A stretch of DNA of 64,000 nucleotides from Ceratotherium simum simum (lineage: Eukaryota; Chordata; Mammalia; Perissodactyla; Rhinocerotidae), in NCBI RefSeq assembly GCF_000283155.1, contig NW_004454175.1, forward strand, positions 9,428,382 through 9,492,381. Direction: 5' to 3'. Shown here piece after piece: positions 46,201-56,599 of the stretch. The notes under the pieces are model-generated. The model had not been told where the DNA came from and made no database searches. It saw only the letters and a list, made by a program, of their open reading frames with translations. How positions within the stretch are numbered: the stretch's first letter is position 1; every line of letters starts with the position of its first letter. The position numbers and the translations under genes are program-made.

Positions 46201-46780
46201 CTCCTCCATGTTGTTTAAGGCTTTTGATCTGTAGGGGAAATAGTGGAAGGATCCAAATGGAGTTTTGTGTCTCTCCTACAGTGGCCGCTGTTCATTTCCC
46301 CCAGGCTTCTACACTACATGCATAGGCTCTCTTAGGACTCTCATCAGTCTTTTTTGTGAGTAGCTGATGAGGTCCAGGAAAAAGATCCTGCAAGTAGGTG
46401 TGTATTCTCCTGGTGCTCGCAACCCTCAGGGGTTCTATATACTCTTACTACCTCACACTCAGCTTTTAGCAATTCATTAAAAACTTTAGTTGAATTCTTC
46501 TTACTGATGTCTGTAGGCATCTGCCCAAGTATTACTCCTATCCCATTTCTCCATGGAGGCACTTGTTTTTCCTTATATTTCTTGTTTTTTAGTTACCTCA
46601 CCAATAATTTTTTAGCTGTTAGCTCTTTGACGGGTTCAAGAAAATTATGAATTTTCAGATTACCTGGCAGGTTTTTTTTGTTGTTGTTATCCGTGTAAGT
46701 GTGGGAATAATGCTCTTTCCAGCTTTGTCCATTTTGAGTAGAATCCAGAAGTTCTATCTTTGTGTCTTCCTGTGAGATCC
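43230..46780 (-). mobile_element. Old LINE-1, ORF2 5' half through ORF1 and 5' UTR, antisense
   Basis: Antisense order: ORF2 reverse-transcriptase side (ccttgcattcccaggataaa, ggaatattggtctatagtta, ggagttgggaagtagtaact), then ORF2 N-terminal text (ttgttaggtgcatacacatt, cattccagctgtcttgtgac), then ORF1 and 5' UTR. The minus frame 45174-45416 keeps an ORF1-like coiled-coil stretch (Met-Lys-Asn-Thr-Val-Thr, later Arg-Ile-Ser-Gly-Ile-Glu-Asp). It lacks its 3' part. A perfect 16-bp hairpin lies inside it at 44442-44477, and a ct-rich run at 45238-45282. It is inactive. The 5' UTR edge near 46600-46780 is approximate. Confidence 0.8.
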
Positions 46781-46799
46781 CGAAATATATTACCAAAGG

Positions 46800-46930
46800 A
46801 GATTGTTTATTCATTAATTCATTCATATATTCATCCATTCATCCATCTAATCACATATCTCAAGAGTACTTATTGTGTGTAAATCTGTGGAGGACACAAG
46901 GTTCAATCAAACAAATAGACTCTTCCTTGA
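46800..46930 (-). mobile_element. L2-type LINE 3' tail, antisense, with (attc)n-type run
   Basis: attcattaattcattcatat and tcatccattcatccatctaa lead into gagtacttattgtgtgtaaa, tctgtggaggacacaaggtt and aatcaaacaaatagactc. This is the reversed L2 end, where the tail repeat is followed by the 'cacctactatgtgc'-like segment. Confidence 0.6.
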
Positions 46931-49900
46931 AATTTTGAAACCATCTACTCGTTATTCTAGAGTGACTTCAGGTTAGTTCTGACCAGAAAGAGCAATTATT
47001 TGTCTCAAGACATTTGAATAATTGCTAAACCTCTTTTAGAGGAAAGTAATTTTCATGTACCTTCAAGTGTCATTGTTTGAGAAATACTTTAAAAAATGTT
47101 CTATTAAAAAATGACTTTTACTTGCAAATCATAACTCTAGATGTAATGTATAGCCTTTATAACTTATAAAATAATTTTAAAAGATTATCATTAGATTGAA
47201 AACACAAAGTTATCATAGACCTCATTGACCCTTAATAGTATGCCTACATCACCAGTTTGAGAAACAGTAGCCTAGGTTAATTACAAGAACTTCTTTCCAG
47301 TTTTGTGATTCTCTGACTGTATAGTGAAAGAATGAATGGGTAGGGAGTAAATAATGAGTATAATGTTTTGAACATCAAAGCTCTTTCTAATAATAAAAGA
47401 TTTATTTTTCTTCCTTTAGTCACAGAGTAGCATTTTTAGTCTGACTATGATGTTTGAGTGAGAATTTATTAAGACCCTGTAGTTCCTATCAAATGTTGGT
47501 GACAGGTCTAGAAACAAGGGCTGGCAAGTAAAAAAATACTGGTGGTATCAAGTTGTTATTAACTCTGTTAGCAACATAGCAGTGCCATCAACGGTACTGG
47601 GAGAATTGGAGGTCAAGTAAATAGTATCAATGCCCTGTGAAAGTACAATCACACAGTAGTGATCTCAGGAGCATTGTAAATAGCACACTTGAATGACAGT
47701 GTTATCTGGGAATATTGTTAGTCGTGCTTTTGAATGTTGGTAGTCTCTGTGGAATTATAAATGGTAGAGTTGAATAACAGCACCTTAAAGATACTCTTAA
47801 CAGAAATAGATGAGCATGAAAAACTTCAGAATTCAGATTCAATTTGCTGATTCAAGTTTGTTTACACAAATTCTTGAGTAGAAGTCTTTAGAGAATTGGT
47901 TCATGCCTTTTTAAATTCACCTAAAAAATAGAATGGGCATGTTAACCACTGTGAAAGATCACATAACTGATAGTCATTTATCCTTGTCACATAATATTCT
48001 CTGAGACACTTAAACATGTTATAAAAGCATTGTACGAAATCTACATTCTTTGCAACTAGGCAGTCAAGATTATTCTCATGCTAGCACTGTTTATATGTTA
48101 TTGTTGGACTAGTACGGAAGGTATGAATGCGCTTAGGGAATATTATGAAGCATTATTAAATTTGTTCAAAAGTTTTGTCCAAATAGAAAAAGAAATGTTC
48201 TAGTAAGAAGGGAGGCTCTTTTTGCTAATCTCTTTAAAGCATCCATTGTTAAGAAATCCAACTTTCTTTTGCATAAAGCTTTCAAGTAATGAAGAGGACC
48301 AGTGGAGGGTTAGGGCAGGACTATAGGACCCCACAGAGACAGAAACACTTAGGAAAAAGGCAAAGTGAGGGTGGAGAGTAGAACTAGGAATGCCTACAAA
48401 CGTTTTGGGGAACAGTAGACTTTAGAAGTGGGCTAGAACATTAGTCAGCAGTCAAAGAACATTAGCTATGGTAGAATAATATACAGAATCTAACAAAAAG
48501 TATGCATGCATAGATGTGAGATGATTAAAAGTTGCATTGATTAAGGAAAAACACTCAATGATATGGATAATAAGTACTACCAAACAACAAAACTAGATTA
48601 TCTCATTGTCCAAATGTAATACTATTTAAATTCATTTATGTGATTTAAGTGCTTAATTACAATATTTGGAATGAAGGATGCATTTAGAACAAAGATGAGG
48701 AAGGGGGACAATGCTTTCTTCTTGTTAGAAAGACTGAGAAGTGGGGTGGTGCTGCTTGTATAAAATGGTTCGTGGGCCAAGGATGCTAAATATCTTGCCA
48801 TGTACAGGACAGTGCGCATAAAGAATTGGTTTGCTTCAAATGAGAAACATTGGGACCAGAATAACCAATATGCCCATTTAAAATAAAGGTATATTATAAC
48901 TTATGTTCAACCCTAAGAGCATGTTTTTGCTTAGTTCTTCAAGTTTGTTCCTCAGGCCCATGGTCATCTACAGAAAAGGATACAATCTCTGCAATTTGAC
49001 CAAATTGGAAGGAAAGCAGCTTTTCTGTTTGTGAGTTTGAATCTAAGGATAGCACGATCCATCATGCTCTAAAACACTTCCCATTGTATATTGTACCATT
49101 GGATAAGTACACAGCTTTGAATTCTTCTTGGAAATAACATGAGCAGATATAAATTGCAAGTATAAAGAATTAAAAATATAAACTTTTCAGTAACCACAAG
49201 AATCTGGTCCCAATATATATGTGTTGAATTGAGCAAAGTTCAGGTCAGTCCTGTTGGAGATAATAAGAAAAAGAAATAACTGGAAATTAGTAATTGAAGC
49301 TAGCACTGAACAGACGTCAGAGACATAGATGATTTCTCATAAGGCCTCGAGAAAGCAAAGAAGAATATGAGGGAAATTAATCATTAATTATATTGCATCT
49401 GAGAGCAGAGATGGAGCTGGATACATATTGTATTGATGAAACAAGAACCTGCAGAGGGTAGAATTATCACCTCTTTTAAAAAGGTTTGAGCATTTAGGCG
49501 GAACACAAATGTCTATTGCTTATACCTGTTACTTATAGCAAAGTGGCACAATTGCATGAGCTGATGGGTTCCTGAATTTTGGGGCAAAGGGATGTATTGA
49601 CCCTAATAAGTTTCCAGTGAAAAATTATGCTGAAAAAGAAATTAAGTGTACATTCCACCTTAGTTTATTTAAAACGCTTAACAAGACCCTTATGTGGTCA
49701 GTAGTTAGTAAGTTTCTTCTTTCAGTTTATCTCAGTGAACATAGAAATACTCATGAGAGTCTGTAGGATTACTCCAGTCCTTAGTATCCCTAACCTGTCT
49801 TCTCCTTAAGAGTTTATGTTTAACTTAATTTTTCTACTATACAGTTTTTATAGAACCTAAATTGAGTATCTTAGTAAATATTTCTTTTCACTTTTCACTA

Positions 49901-50039
49901 ATTAATCCTATACGTGATACATATTTTAATAAATGTTTTAACTCTTCAGTAATTATTCATTTATATAGTAGACATCACTTTCCATTTCTTATGACATACT
50001 ATTTTAGGTGCTGACAAAAATCATATAAAATATTTATAC
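46931..50039. other. Repeat-poor stretch, no recognised gene
   Basis: About 3.1 kb, AT-rich. Part of 46940-47270 may be a worn DNA-transposon remnant (ending near accagtttgagaaacagtag), but I cannot support it. The minus frame 48622-48819 has no recognisable domain. Confidence 0.45.
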
Positions 50040-50255
50040 TAGTAATAATAACTACCATTTGAGGCATACTATGTGCAGGCACTTTACATACATCATTTCT
50101 AATTCTCATAATAACATTGCAAGGTAGTTGTTATTCCTAGTTTAGAGGAGATTCCTAGTTTGTAAGGGAAATGTATAGAAGATTTGGGCCTCAAAGGCCC
50201 AAAGCTTTGTTATACTATACTCTGCTCTCTACTATTAGGCATGAAATAAAAACTG
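50040..50255 (-). mobile_element. MIR SINE, antisense
   Basis: aataataactaccatttgag, catactatgtgcaggcactt, tacatacatcatttctaatt, ctcataataacattgcaagg and tagttgttattcctagttta give the reversed MIR order. Confidence 0.8.
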
Positions 50256-50389
50256 TTGGGTTTGAACAGGGAAGCAAAGCCATTATATATGACACAGAAT
50301 AAGGGATTTATTATAGGAGTTTGACCTTATACAACTGTTGGAACTAATCAAATACTCCATGTAATGCTTCTGTAACTGGTGTTGGATCT

Positions 50390-50905
50390 AAAGTCTTCAG
50401 TCAGGCAGTTGAGAACGGAAGATGGTTGTGAAGTGTGATTGAGCAAGAATCAACTGGAACTCATGAGGATGAGCTGGCTTGTATTATGATAACCTGGAAC
50501 CTGCATCTGTCTCTTACCACCATCAAGTTTCCAATCTCAGTGATGTCAGTGACCTGTAGAAGCTGGCACACTTGGTTCTGAAGCTGCACGTGCATGTGGT
50601 CCAGGATTGGGAGAAGCTGAAGGAGAGATCTAAAGGGAGCTGGAGGAGCTGCTGGCCCAGCTGCAGCTCCAGGCCAACCAAGTGAGCGAGTAGGTCAATG
50701 ATGACTTGAGTGAGCTGCAATAAAGCAAGACCTTGCACTGGGCCTCCGAGCGAAAACGTGGCTGCCGAACTTCACTTCTGCCTTTCAACCTCCTGCAGAC
50801 TTCTCCTGTGGCCAGTCCTGACCCAGAACTACACAGGGATGGGAAATCTGAGGAACAAAAATTTCAGCCTAGCTAAGTTGACACAGTACAAGCTATCACA
50901 TTTAG
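50390..50905 (-). repeat. Old LTR-like repeat, probably antisense
   Basis: On the minus strand the text starts with acttagctaggctgaaattt, then ccatccctgtgtagttctgg, gtcaggactggccacaggag, gcagctcctccagctccctt, tagatctctccttcagcttc and aagtgtgccagcttctacag. This reads like a dispersed mammalian LTR-like repeat. Its GC content is above its surroundings. The plus strand can be read, with stops and a frameshift, as a Leu/Glu-rich helix-like string, but I judge this to be chance. Confidence 0.4.
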
Positions 50906-51193
50906 TTGCAGACATGGCTGATTTTCTAGCAAGAAAATTATGTGGAAATATGTAAAAGAAATGATACCTTGAATTTTCACACATTTATTTTTCTCTTCTT
51001 ACCAAATATACTCGTAGTTGTTATGTCTCAATCTACTAGGCCAACAGGTGTATACAGTAATATTTGACAGGAGAGGAAGAGAAAGATGCAAATTTATTTA
51101 CTATTTATAATATTGTTTGTTTATTTTACGTAAGGAAAGCCAAAATGATGGAACTGATTGACTAAGGTTTTGCAGCATTTAAAATTCTATCTG

Positions 51194-51341
51194 CCCGGGT
51201 GCGCACCGAGGCACCACTTCTCCGTCCATCCTGAGGCCGAGTCCCACATACAGCAACTAGAAGGATGTGCAGCTATGACATACAACTATCTACTGGGGCT
51301 TTGGGGGGAAAAAATAAATAAATAAAATCTTTAAAAAAAAA
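51194..51341 (+). mobile_element. ERE SINE 9 (long form, 5'-truncated)
   Basis: Only the part after the B box remains: ccgggtgcgcaccgaggcac, ctgaggccgagtcccacata, cagcaactagaaggatgtgc and catacaactatctactgggg, ending in ataaataaataaaatcttta and an A-run. The tgttagctcag tail modules are absent. A perfect 13-bp TSD, aaaattctatctg, lies at 51181-51193 and 51342-51354, so truncation happened at insertion and not later. Without the A and B boxes it cannot be a pol III template. Confidence 0.95.
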
Positions 51342-52324
51342 AAAATTCTATCTGAAACATTTTGTAACTCAAACTAGAGGTATCTGTAATTCTAATGAGT
51401 TCTGCACGAATGGAGAAAATGATAATGAATATCATTAGAGAAGCGAAATCAAACAGTTGTTTTTGTTCTACTTTGTGGTTGCAACCTCTAACTATAAGCA
51501 GGAAGTTTCTGTAGGAGTCAAAGTGCCCTAATAAAAACATTTAGAAATGACACTTTATTACAAAGAAATGAATCTAATCAGTTCTAAAGAAAGGGATCTA
51601 ATGTGTCTATAAACAGGCACATTACTTTGGTGTAGATAAGAGAGTTAAGACTAAGAGTATAACTACAAAATTTCCATCTGCCAAATGTTCGTATGAAAAT
51701 GGAAAAAGTCGGCTAAGAGTGTACATAGCATTTTTATGGATTACCATCCAGAGAGGCTGACAACCCCTGTGTGCCTCTTACATGTTTATGACAGCACCAT
51801 ATTACAAGGACACCATATTACAAGGATGATCTGAAGAACCTTAGGTCATCATAATTATTCTAAAAGAACTTTGATTTAAAAAAAATTATTATAAAAGTCA
51901 TTGAGGAAACTTTAGAAAACACAGATAAGTGAAAAAAATACAATTCCCCAATGGTAATAGTCAAAGGAGACATCATTAGTTATCTATTTTGGGTAAAAAA
52001 TTAACCTAAAATTTAGCAGCTTAAAACAACACACATTAATTATTTCAGTGTTTCTATGGGTTAGGAAATTGGGCATGACTTAGCTGAGTTCTCTGGTTCC
52101 TTGTTTCTTAGAAGGCTGCAATCAAAGTGTCAGTCCAGGTCTGCATTCTCCTCTGAAGGCTCTACTGGGGAAGGATCTGTTTCCACACTCCCTCAGTGGC
52201 TGTTGGCAACATTCGGTTCCTAACAGGCTATTGGCTAGAGGCCACCTGCTTTTCCTTGCCACATGGTCCTCTCCTACATAGCAGCATGCTTTATCAAAGT
52301 GTGCAAATTAAGAAAGCAACGGAG

Positions 52325-52656
52325 GGAGAAGGTCAAATACCGTATGATTTCCTTCATTAAGTAGTAGATAATAACAACAATAAACAAACACATAGAGACA
52401 GAGATTGGATTGGTGGTTACCNNNNNNNNNNNNNNNNNNNNNNNNNNNNNNNNNNNNNNNNNNNNNNNNNNNNNNNNNNNNNNNNNNNNNNNNNNNNNNN
52501 NNNNNNNNNNNNNNNNNNNNNGTTGTAATTAGTATTTGGGTGGTGAACATGATGTAATCTATGCAGAAATAGAAGTATAATGATGTACACCCGATATTCA
52601 TACAATGTTATAAACCAATGTTACTGCAATAAACAAAAAATTAAAAAAAAAAAAAA
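52325..52656 (+). mobile_element. Younger LINE-1 3' end, sense, nested in an LTR, holding a gap
   Basis: It begins with ggagaaggtcaaataccgta (worn 3' UTR text) and agattggattggtggttacc. After the gap come gttgtaattagtatttgggt, ggtgaacatgatgtaatcta and gttactgcaataaacaaaaa, then a poly(A) tail. The TSD is aagaaagcaacggag at 52310-52324 and aagaaagcaatggag at 52657-52671, 15 bp with one mismatch. It is a short 5'-truncated copy with no ORF2. It shares its 3' end with the copies at 26130 and 29978. Confidence 0.95.
52422..52521. other. Assembly gap, 100 Ns
   Basis: Exactly 100 Ns between tggattggtggttacc and gttgtaattagtatttggg of one L1. The paralogous copy at 29978-30200 has 62 bases between the same two words, so 100 is probably a placeholder. 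Confidence 0.99.
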
Positions 52657-52904
52657 AAGAAAGCAATGGAGTCTCTCAACAAGATGGAAGCCACAAACTT
52701 TTATAACCTAATCACAGAAGTTACATCCCCTCTATAATGCTGTATTCTACTTACTTGAAGAAGCGATTGCATAGTGCATTTAATATTGGAAGGCAGGGAT
52801 CATTGGACCATACTGAATGCTCTCTACCACCATCAATTCTGTATCAGTCAGCATTCAGCCAGAGACAGAACCACTGGGAAATGTAGCTTAGCCTAGACAA
52901 GTTG

Positions 52905-53250
52905 CCACCTTACAAAGCCATACAGGCTGAATGTTGTTACAAAAACCTCCAATCTCAGTGGCTTAACACAATAAAGGTTTATTTTTTGCCCTCTTGTCAG
53001 GATAATGCAGTTATTGGAGCAGGGACCTCTCATCCCAGGATCATTCCTTCCGGTGGCTCCACTAACGGGCATTCACAACTACCCAAAGATAATAACTTTT
53101 GCCTTCTGGAAGAAATCTTTGTTGCTCTCTTCTCATTATCATTTTCTCTCTCTCCTTCTCCCGATTCCTCTCTTCTTCTTAACCTTTCCCCCGATTCCTC
53201 CTTCCCTCTTTCTTATGTGCAGAAACACATACACAAACACAAACAGCTAT
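52905..53250. repeat. Possible LTR-like fragment and pyrimidine-rich tract
   Basis: The phrase ctcagtggcttaacacaata followed by aaggtttattttttgccctc resembles a reversed LTR end. Positions 53130-53220 are C/T-rich, with two copies of cccgattcctc. The 131-codon plus frame at 52902-53297 runs through this low-complexity stretch and has no domain, so it is unlikely to be a gene. Confidence 0.35.
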
Positions 53251-53269
53251 ATTTATATGTGGTATTCTA

Positions 53270-53940
53270 TGATTTTTTTTTAACCTGCTTTATTTAACAG
53301 CATCATTAAGATATCACTGAAATCTTTCTGTGGCAATGTATATATGTATATGTACATATACATATACACATCTGTGGAATAATCTTAAAGGTTTAAATAT
53401 TTAATTCTATGGATTTCAATAGATTCCAGTCATACTTCCATCCTTGCACATTTGGTCTGCCTCCAGTTTTTAAAGTAACTCTAAGACCTTATTCCTTCAG
53501 TTTAATTGGTAGAAGTGAAATTATTGAGTCAAAGGTTTGAATATTTTTAAACTTGCAGTAAGAATTAGCAAAAAAAAAAAAATTGTATCAATTTACATTC
53601 CTTTGTAAATTACATGCACGAATGTATCTGTTTATCTTTGCCAGTTCTAGGAATTATGTTATTACAAATACTTGCTAACTTGTATTGAAAAGCATTTATC
53701 TTAGTTTTCGTTTGTTTTTAACTTAGTAGTGCACTTTTTTTTGAGTAGGAGAAGCTAGCTATATTTCTTCTTTTTTTACTTAAAATTCATGTCCTTTACC
53801 ACATATCTATTGGAAAAAATCATGTTTTGTGATTTCTGAGTGCTCCCTATATTAACAATAATACTTTTCATGTATATATTTAAGAGTAATTCATAATTTC
53901 TTGATTATAAGTACCTCTAGTTGGTATCTATAAAGATGCT
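53270..53940 (-). mobile_element. L1ME-type fragment, antisense
   Basis: Antisense 3'-end and ORF2-end order: aacctgctttatttaacagc, atatcactgaaatctttctg, ttggtagaagtgaaattatt, gagtcaaaggtttgaatatt and ttaaaattcatgtcctttac. A tatatg/catata palindrome sits at 53341-53366. It is heavily worn. Confidence 0.6.
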
Positions 53941-54214
53941 GGTAAGGATGTTACTTGTTTTGAAACTTGTGGATCCTCCTGGAGTAACAAATTTTTATAT
54001 CATATGGTAATGATTTAAATGAGGTCCACTAGTTATACCCATCACATCTTTATGTGGATTCTAGTGATGTTATGTCCACAGTTTGGACAATTAACTATTT
54101 GAAAGTACCATGTTGTAGTACTTACCTCCCACTGTAATCTAGAATTGATGCACAGCCATTTCAATCAAGGACTCTCTACCACCCCAAGTTTACCTGTCAG
54201 TTACTTTTTTGAAC
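53941..54214. other. No recognised gene or repeat
   Basis: Linker between two antisense L1 fragments. I see nothing I can name. Confidence 0.45.
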
Positions 54215-56158
54215 TTTATGTTTTGAAAAAAAATTTGTTTTAGGGAAGAGTTGCAAAGATTGTCTAGAGATTTCCTGTATACCCATCACCCAACTTCTTC
54301 TTATTTTAACATCTTATATAACCATGGTTCAGTTATTAAAACTAATATATTAACATCGGTGCAATGCTAATAAATAATTAGACTTTATTCAGTTTCCCCT
54401 GTTTTTCCGTTAGTCTCCTTTTGCTGTTCCAGGATCCAAATCAGGATACCCACAATGCATTTAGTTGTCATATCTCTTTTGTGTCCTACAATTTGTGATT
54501 CCTTAGCATTTCCTTGTCTTTCAATATCTTAACACTATTTAAAAGTACTGGTCAGGTATTTTGTAGAATGTTCCTCAATTTGGGTTTGAGAGATGTTTTC
54601 TCATGACTTATCTTAGGTTATGGATTTGGGGGAAGAATGCCACAAGATGCTATGCCCTTCTCATTGCATAATATTGGGGTACATAATATCAATGTGACTT
54701 GTCATTGGTGATGTTAACCTTGATCACTTAGTGCTATGGGTTGATTGTGTCCCCCTAGATTTATATGTTGAGATCCTAACACCCAGTACCTCAAAATGTG
54801 ACCTTAGTTGTTGCAGATGTAATTAGTTAAGATGAGATCATACTGGATTGCGTAGATCCTCAATCCAATATGACTGGTGTCCTTATAAAAAGGGAAAATT
54901 TGGACACAGGCATGCACACAGGGAGAATGCCATGTGAAGATGTAGGAAGAGATCAGGGTGATGTTTCTGCAAGCCAAGGAATGCAAGATTGCCAATAAAC
55001 CACCAGAAGCCCGAGGAGAGTCATGGAACAAATTCTTCATCACAGACCTCAGAAGAAGCAACCCTGCTGACACCTTGATTTTGGACTTCTAGCCTCCAGA
55101 ACTATGAGGCAATAAATTTCTGTTTAAGCTACTCAGTTTGTGGTCCTTTGTTTCAGCAGCCCCAGCAAACTAACACACTTAGTTTTCTTTTCTCCCTTTT
55201 CATACTCTGTTAAAAGTGAAACACTAACTTGAACTCATTCTCCAGGAGAGGGGAATTAATATCCACCTACTGGAGGGAGGAGTATCAAAGTATTTGTGGA
55301 CATATGTTAAAACTATCACAGTAATGAATACAGTTTTGGGGGGGCTAGATACTTTGCAGCTATGCAAATATTCTGTTTCCCTTTAAGCTTTCATTCAGTA
55401 CTGACAGCATTCCTTGATAGATCGTGCCTGCAGCAATTATTATTGTGATACGCTAGTGGTGATTTTCTATTTTTCTCATTTGTTCTGTGTTCATTAATTA
55501 CAAGTCTTCTTTAAGGAAGAGTTGTCCCTTCTTCCCTACTTATTCATTTATTATTCAGACATTTATCTATATCAGTGTGGAATTACAGAATTTTTCTTTG
55601 GATTATAATCCAATACTGTCATTATTTTGTTGCTCAAATTGTGCCAGCTTTGGCCATTGGGTGCTCTTTCAGGTGGCTCCTGTGTCCTTTTGACATACTT
55701 CTGTCCATTAAAATGTTTTTCAGCACATATTTATTTTCAGCCACTATAGAATGCCCCAGACTCATGTTTTCTCTGTCCCAGAACTGGAATCAGCTATTTC
55801 TCCAAATAACTCTTTCACTGGGAATGGTAATTAGTGATCTTAGTCTAGGTGCCAGTTGTGCTTTTGCCACTAGAGTTTCATGTCTTCTAGATCCCCTCAG
55901 CACCAACATGCACACACATGTTGTTTAGACATAGTTCTTTATCCATCTATGTGTATATATATTACAATAAACATTAGCTAGTAATGATACCTCTGACCCC
56001 AATTCAGGACCACAGGTTCACACTGGAGTTCTCCTTTTGCCTATTTGTAACTTCTTCCTGGGACAGTGAGAAACCTAGCTATGATTATCTACAATATGTT
56101 TGCCTTTTCAACCCAAGTGCATCAGTAAAGTAGTTACAGAATTGCTTACTTGTACCCT
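54215..56158 (-). mobile_element. Old LINE-1 (L1M) 3' UTR, antisense, split by an LTR
   Basis: The L1M antisense order runs through both sides of the LTR. Left: tcctgtatacccatcaccca, agtctccttttgctgttcca, aatcaggatacccacaatgc, gttatggatttgggggaaga. Right: actttgcagctatgcaaata, ttctgtttccctttaagctt, gaagagttgtcccttcttcc, tcaggtggctcctgtgtcct and gaactggaatcagctatttc. This is the same region as in the 15230-17795 element, from a different copy. Frames inside it are incidental. Confidence 0.85.
54732..55177 (+). mobile_element. Solo ERVL-MaLR LTR (MLT1-type)
   Basis: A complete LTR runs from tgctatgggttgattgtgtc to caaactaacaca, with catatgttgagatcctaaca-like text near the start (here tatatgttgagatcctaaca), tgactggtgtccttataaaa, ccgaggagagtcatggaaca, cttctagcctccagaactat, a polyadenylation signal in gaggcaataaatttctg, and TG...CA ends. 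The 5-bp target duplication cttag lies at 54727-54731 and 55178-55182. It is inserted into an older antisense L1M. No internal retroviral sequence accompanies it. The 89-codon minus frame 54804-55073 is incidental. Confidence 0.92.
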
Positions 56159-56159
56159 T

Positions 56160-56585
56160 GCCTATTAGTTTCCCGGGGCTTCTGTATCAAAGTACCATAA
56201 ACTAGGTGGCTTAAGACAACAGAAATTTATTCTCTCACAGTGTGGGAGGCTAAAGGTCCAAAAACAAGGTTGATTTCTTCTGGAGGCTCTAAGGGAGAAT
56301 CTGTTGCCTTGGTGGTTGCCGACAATCCTTGATGTCCCAGGACTTGTAGATGTATCACTCCAATCTCTGCCTTCGACCTCACATGGTATCCTCTCTGTAT
56401 GTTTCTGTCCAAATGTCACTTTCCTTATAAGGACATCAATCATTGGATTCAGGGCCCACTCTAATCCAGTACCACTACATCTTTACTTGATTGCAGCCGC
56501 AAAGACCCTATTTCCAAATAAGGTCACGTTTACAGGTTCCAAGTAGACATGAATTTTGAGGGGAAACTATTCAACCCAGCGGCAA
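56160..56585 (-). mobile_element. Old ERVL-MaLR LTR (MLT1-type), antisense
   Basis: Reversed MLT1 order: attagtttcccggggcttct, aactaggtggcttaagacaa, cagaaatttattctctcaca, tctggaggctctaagggaga, aaagaccctatttccaaata and aggtcacgtttacaggttcc. The ends are approximate and I could not pair target duplications. Two minus frames and a plus frame (56165-56546) lie inside it and are chance reads. Confidence 0.85.
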
Positions 56586-56599
56586 ACAAATGAACCTAC

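Larger units (their letters stand above)
51974..52830 (-). mobile_element. Old ERVL-MaLR LTR (MLT1-type), antisense, split by an L1
   Basis: The plus strand shows the reversed MLT1 order: aatttagcagcttaaaacaa, cacacattaattatttcagt, gaaggctgcaatcaaagtgt, tctcctctgaaggctctact, ggggaaggatctgtttccac, and after the L1 gatggaagccacaaactttt, cctaatcacagaagttacat. The L1 at 52325-52656 with its duplicated aagaaagcaa(c/t)ggag sits inside it. The LTR is therefore the older insertion. Confidence 0.8.

Noticed and set aside
50523..50860. A Leu/Glu-rich, helix-like reading on the plus strand (with stops and a frameshift), resembling a coiled-coil processed pseudogene.
   Set aside because: The whole stretch reads better as an old LTR-like repeat in antisense. 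No parent protein comes to mind, there is no poly(A) tail or target duplication, and frames break often.
52902..53297. A 131-codon plus-strand frame, among the longest without Ns.
   Set aside because: It runs through LTR-like and C/T-rich low-complexity sequence, with a Ser/Leu/Pro-rich middle and no known domain.
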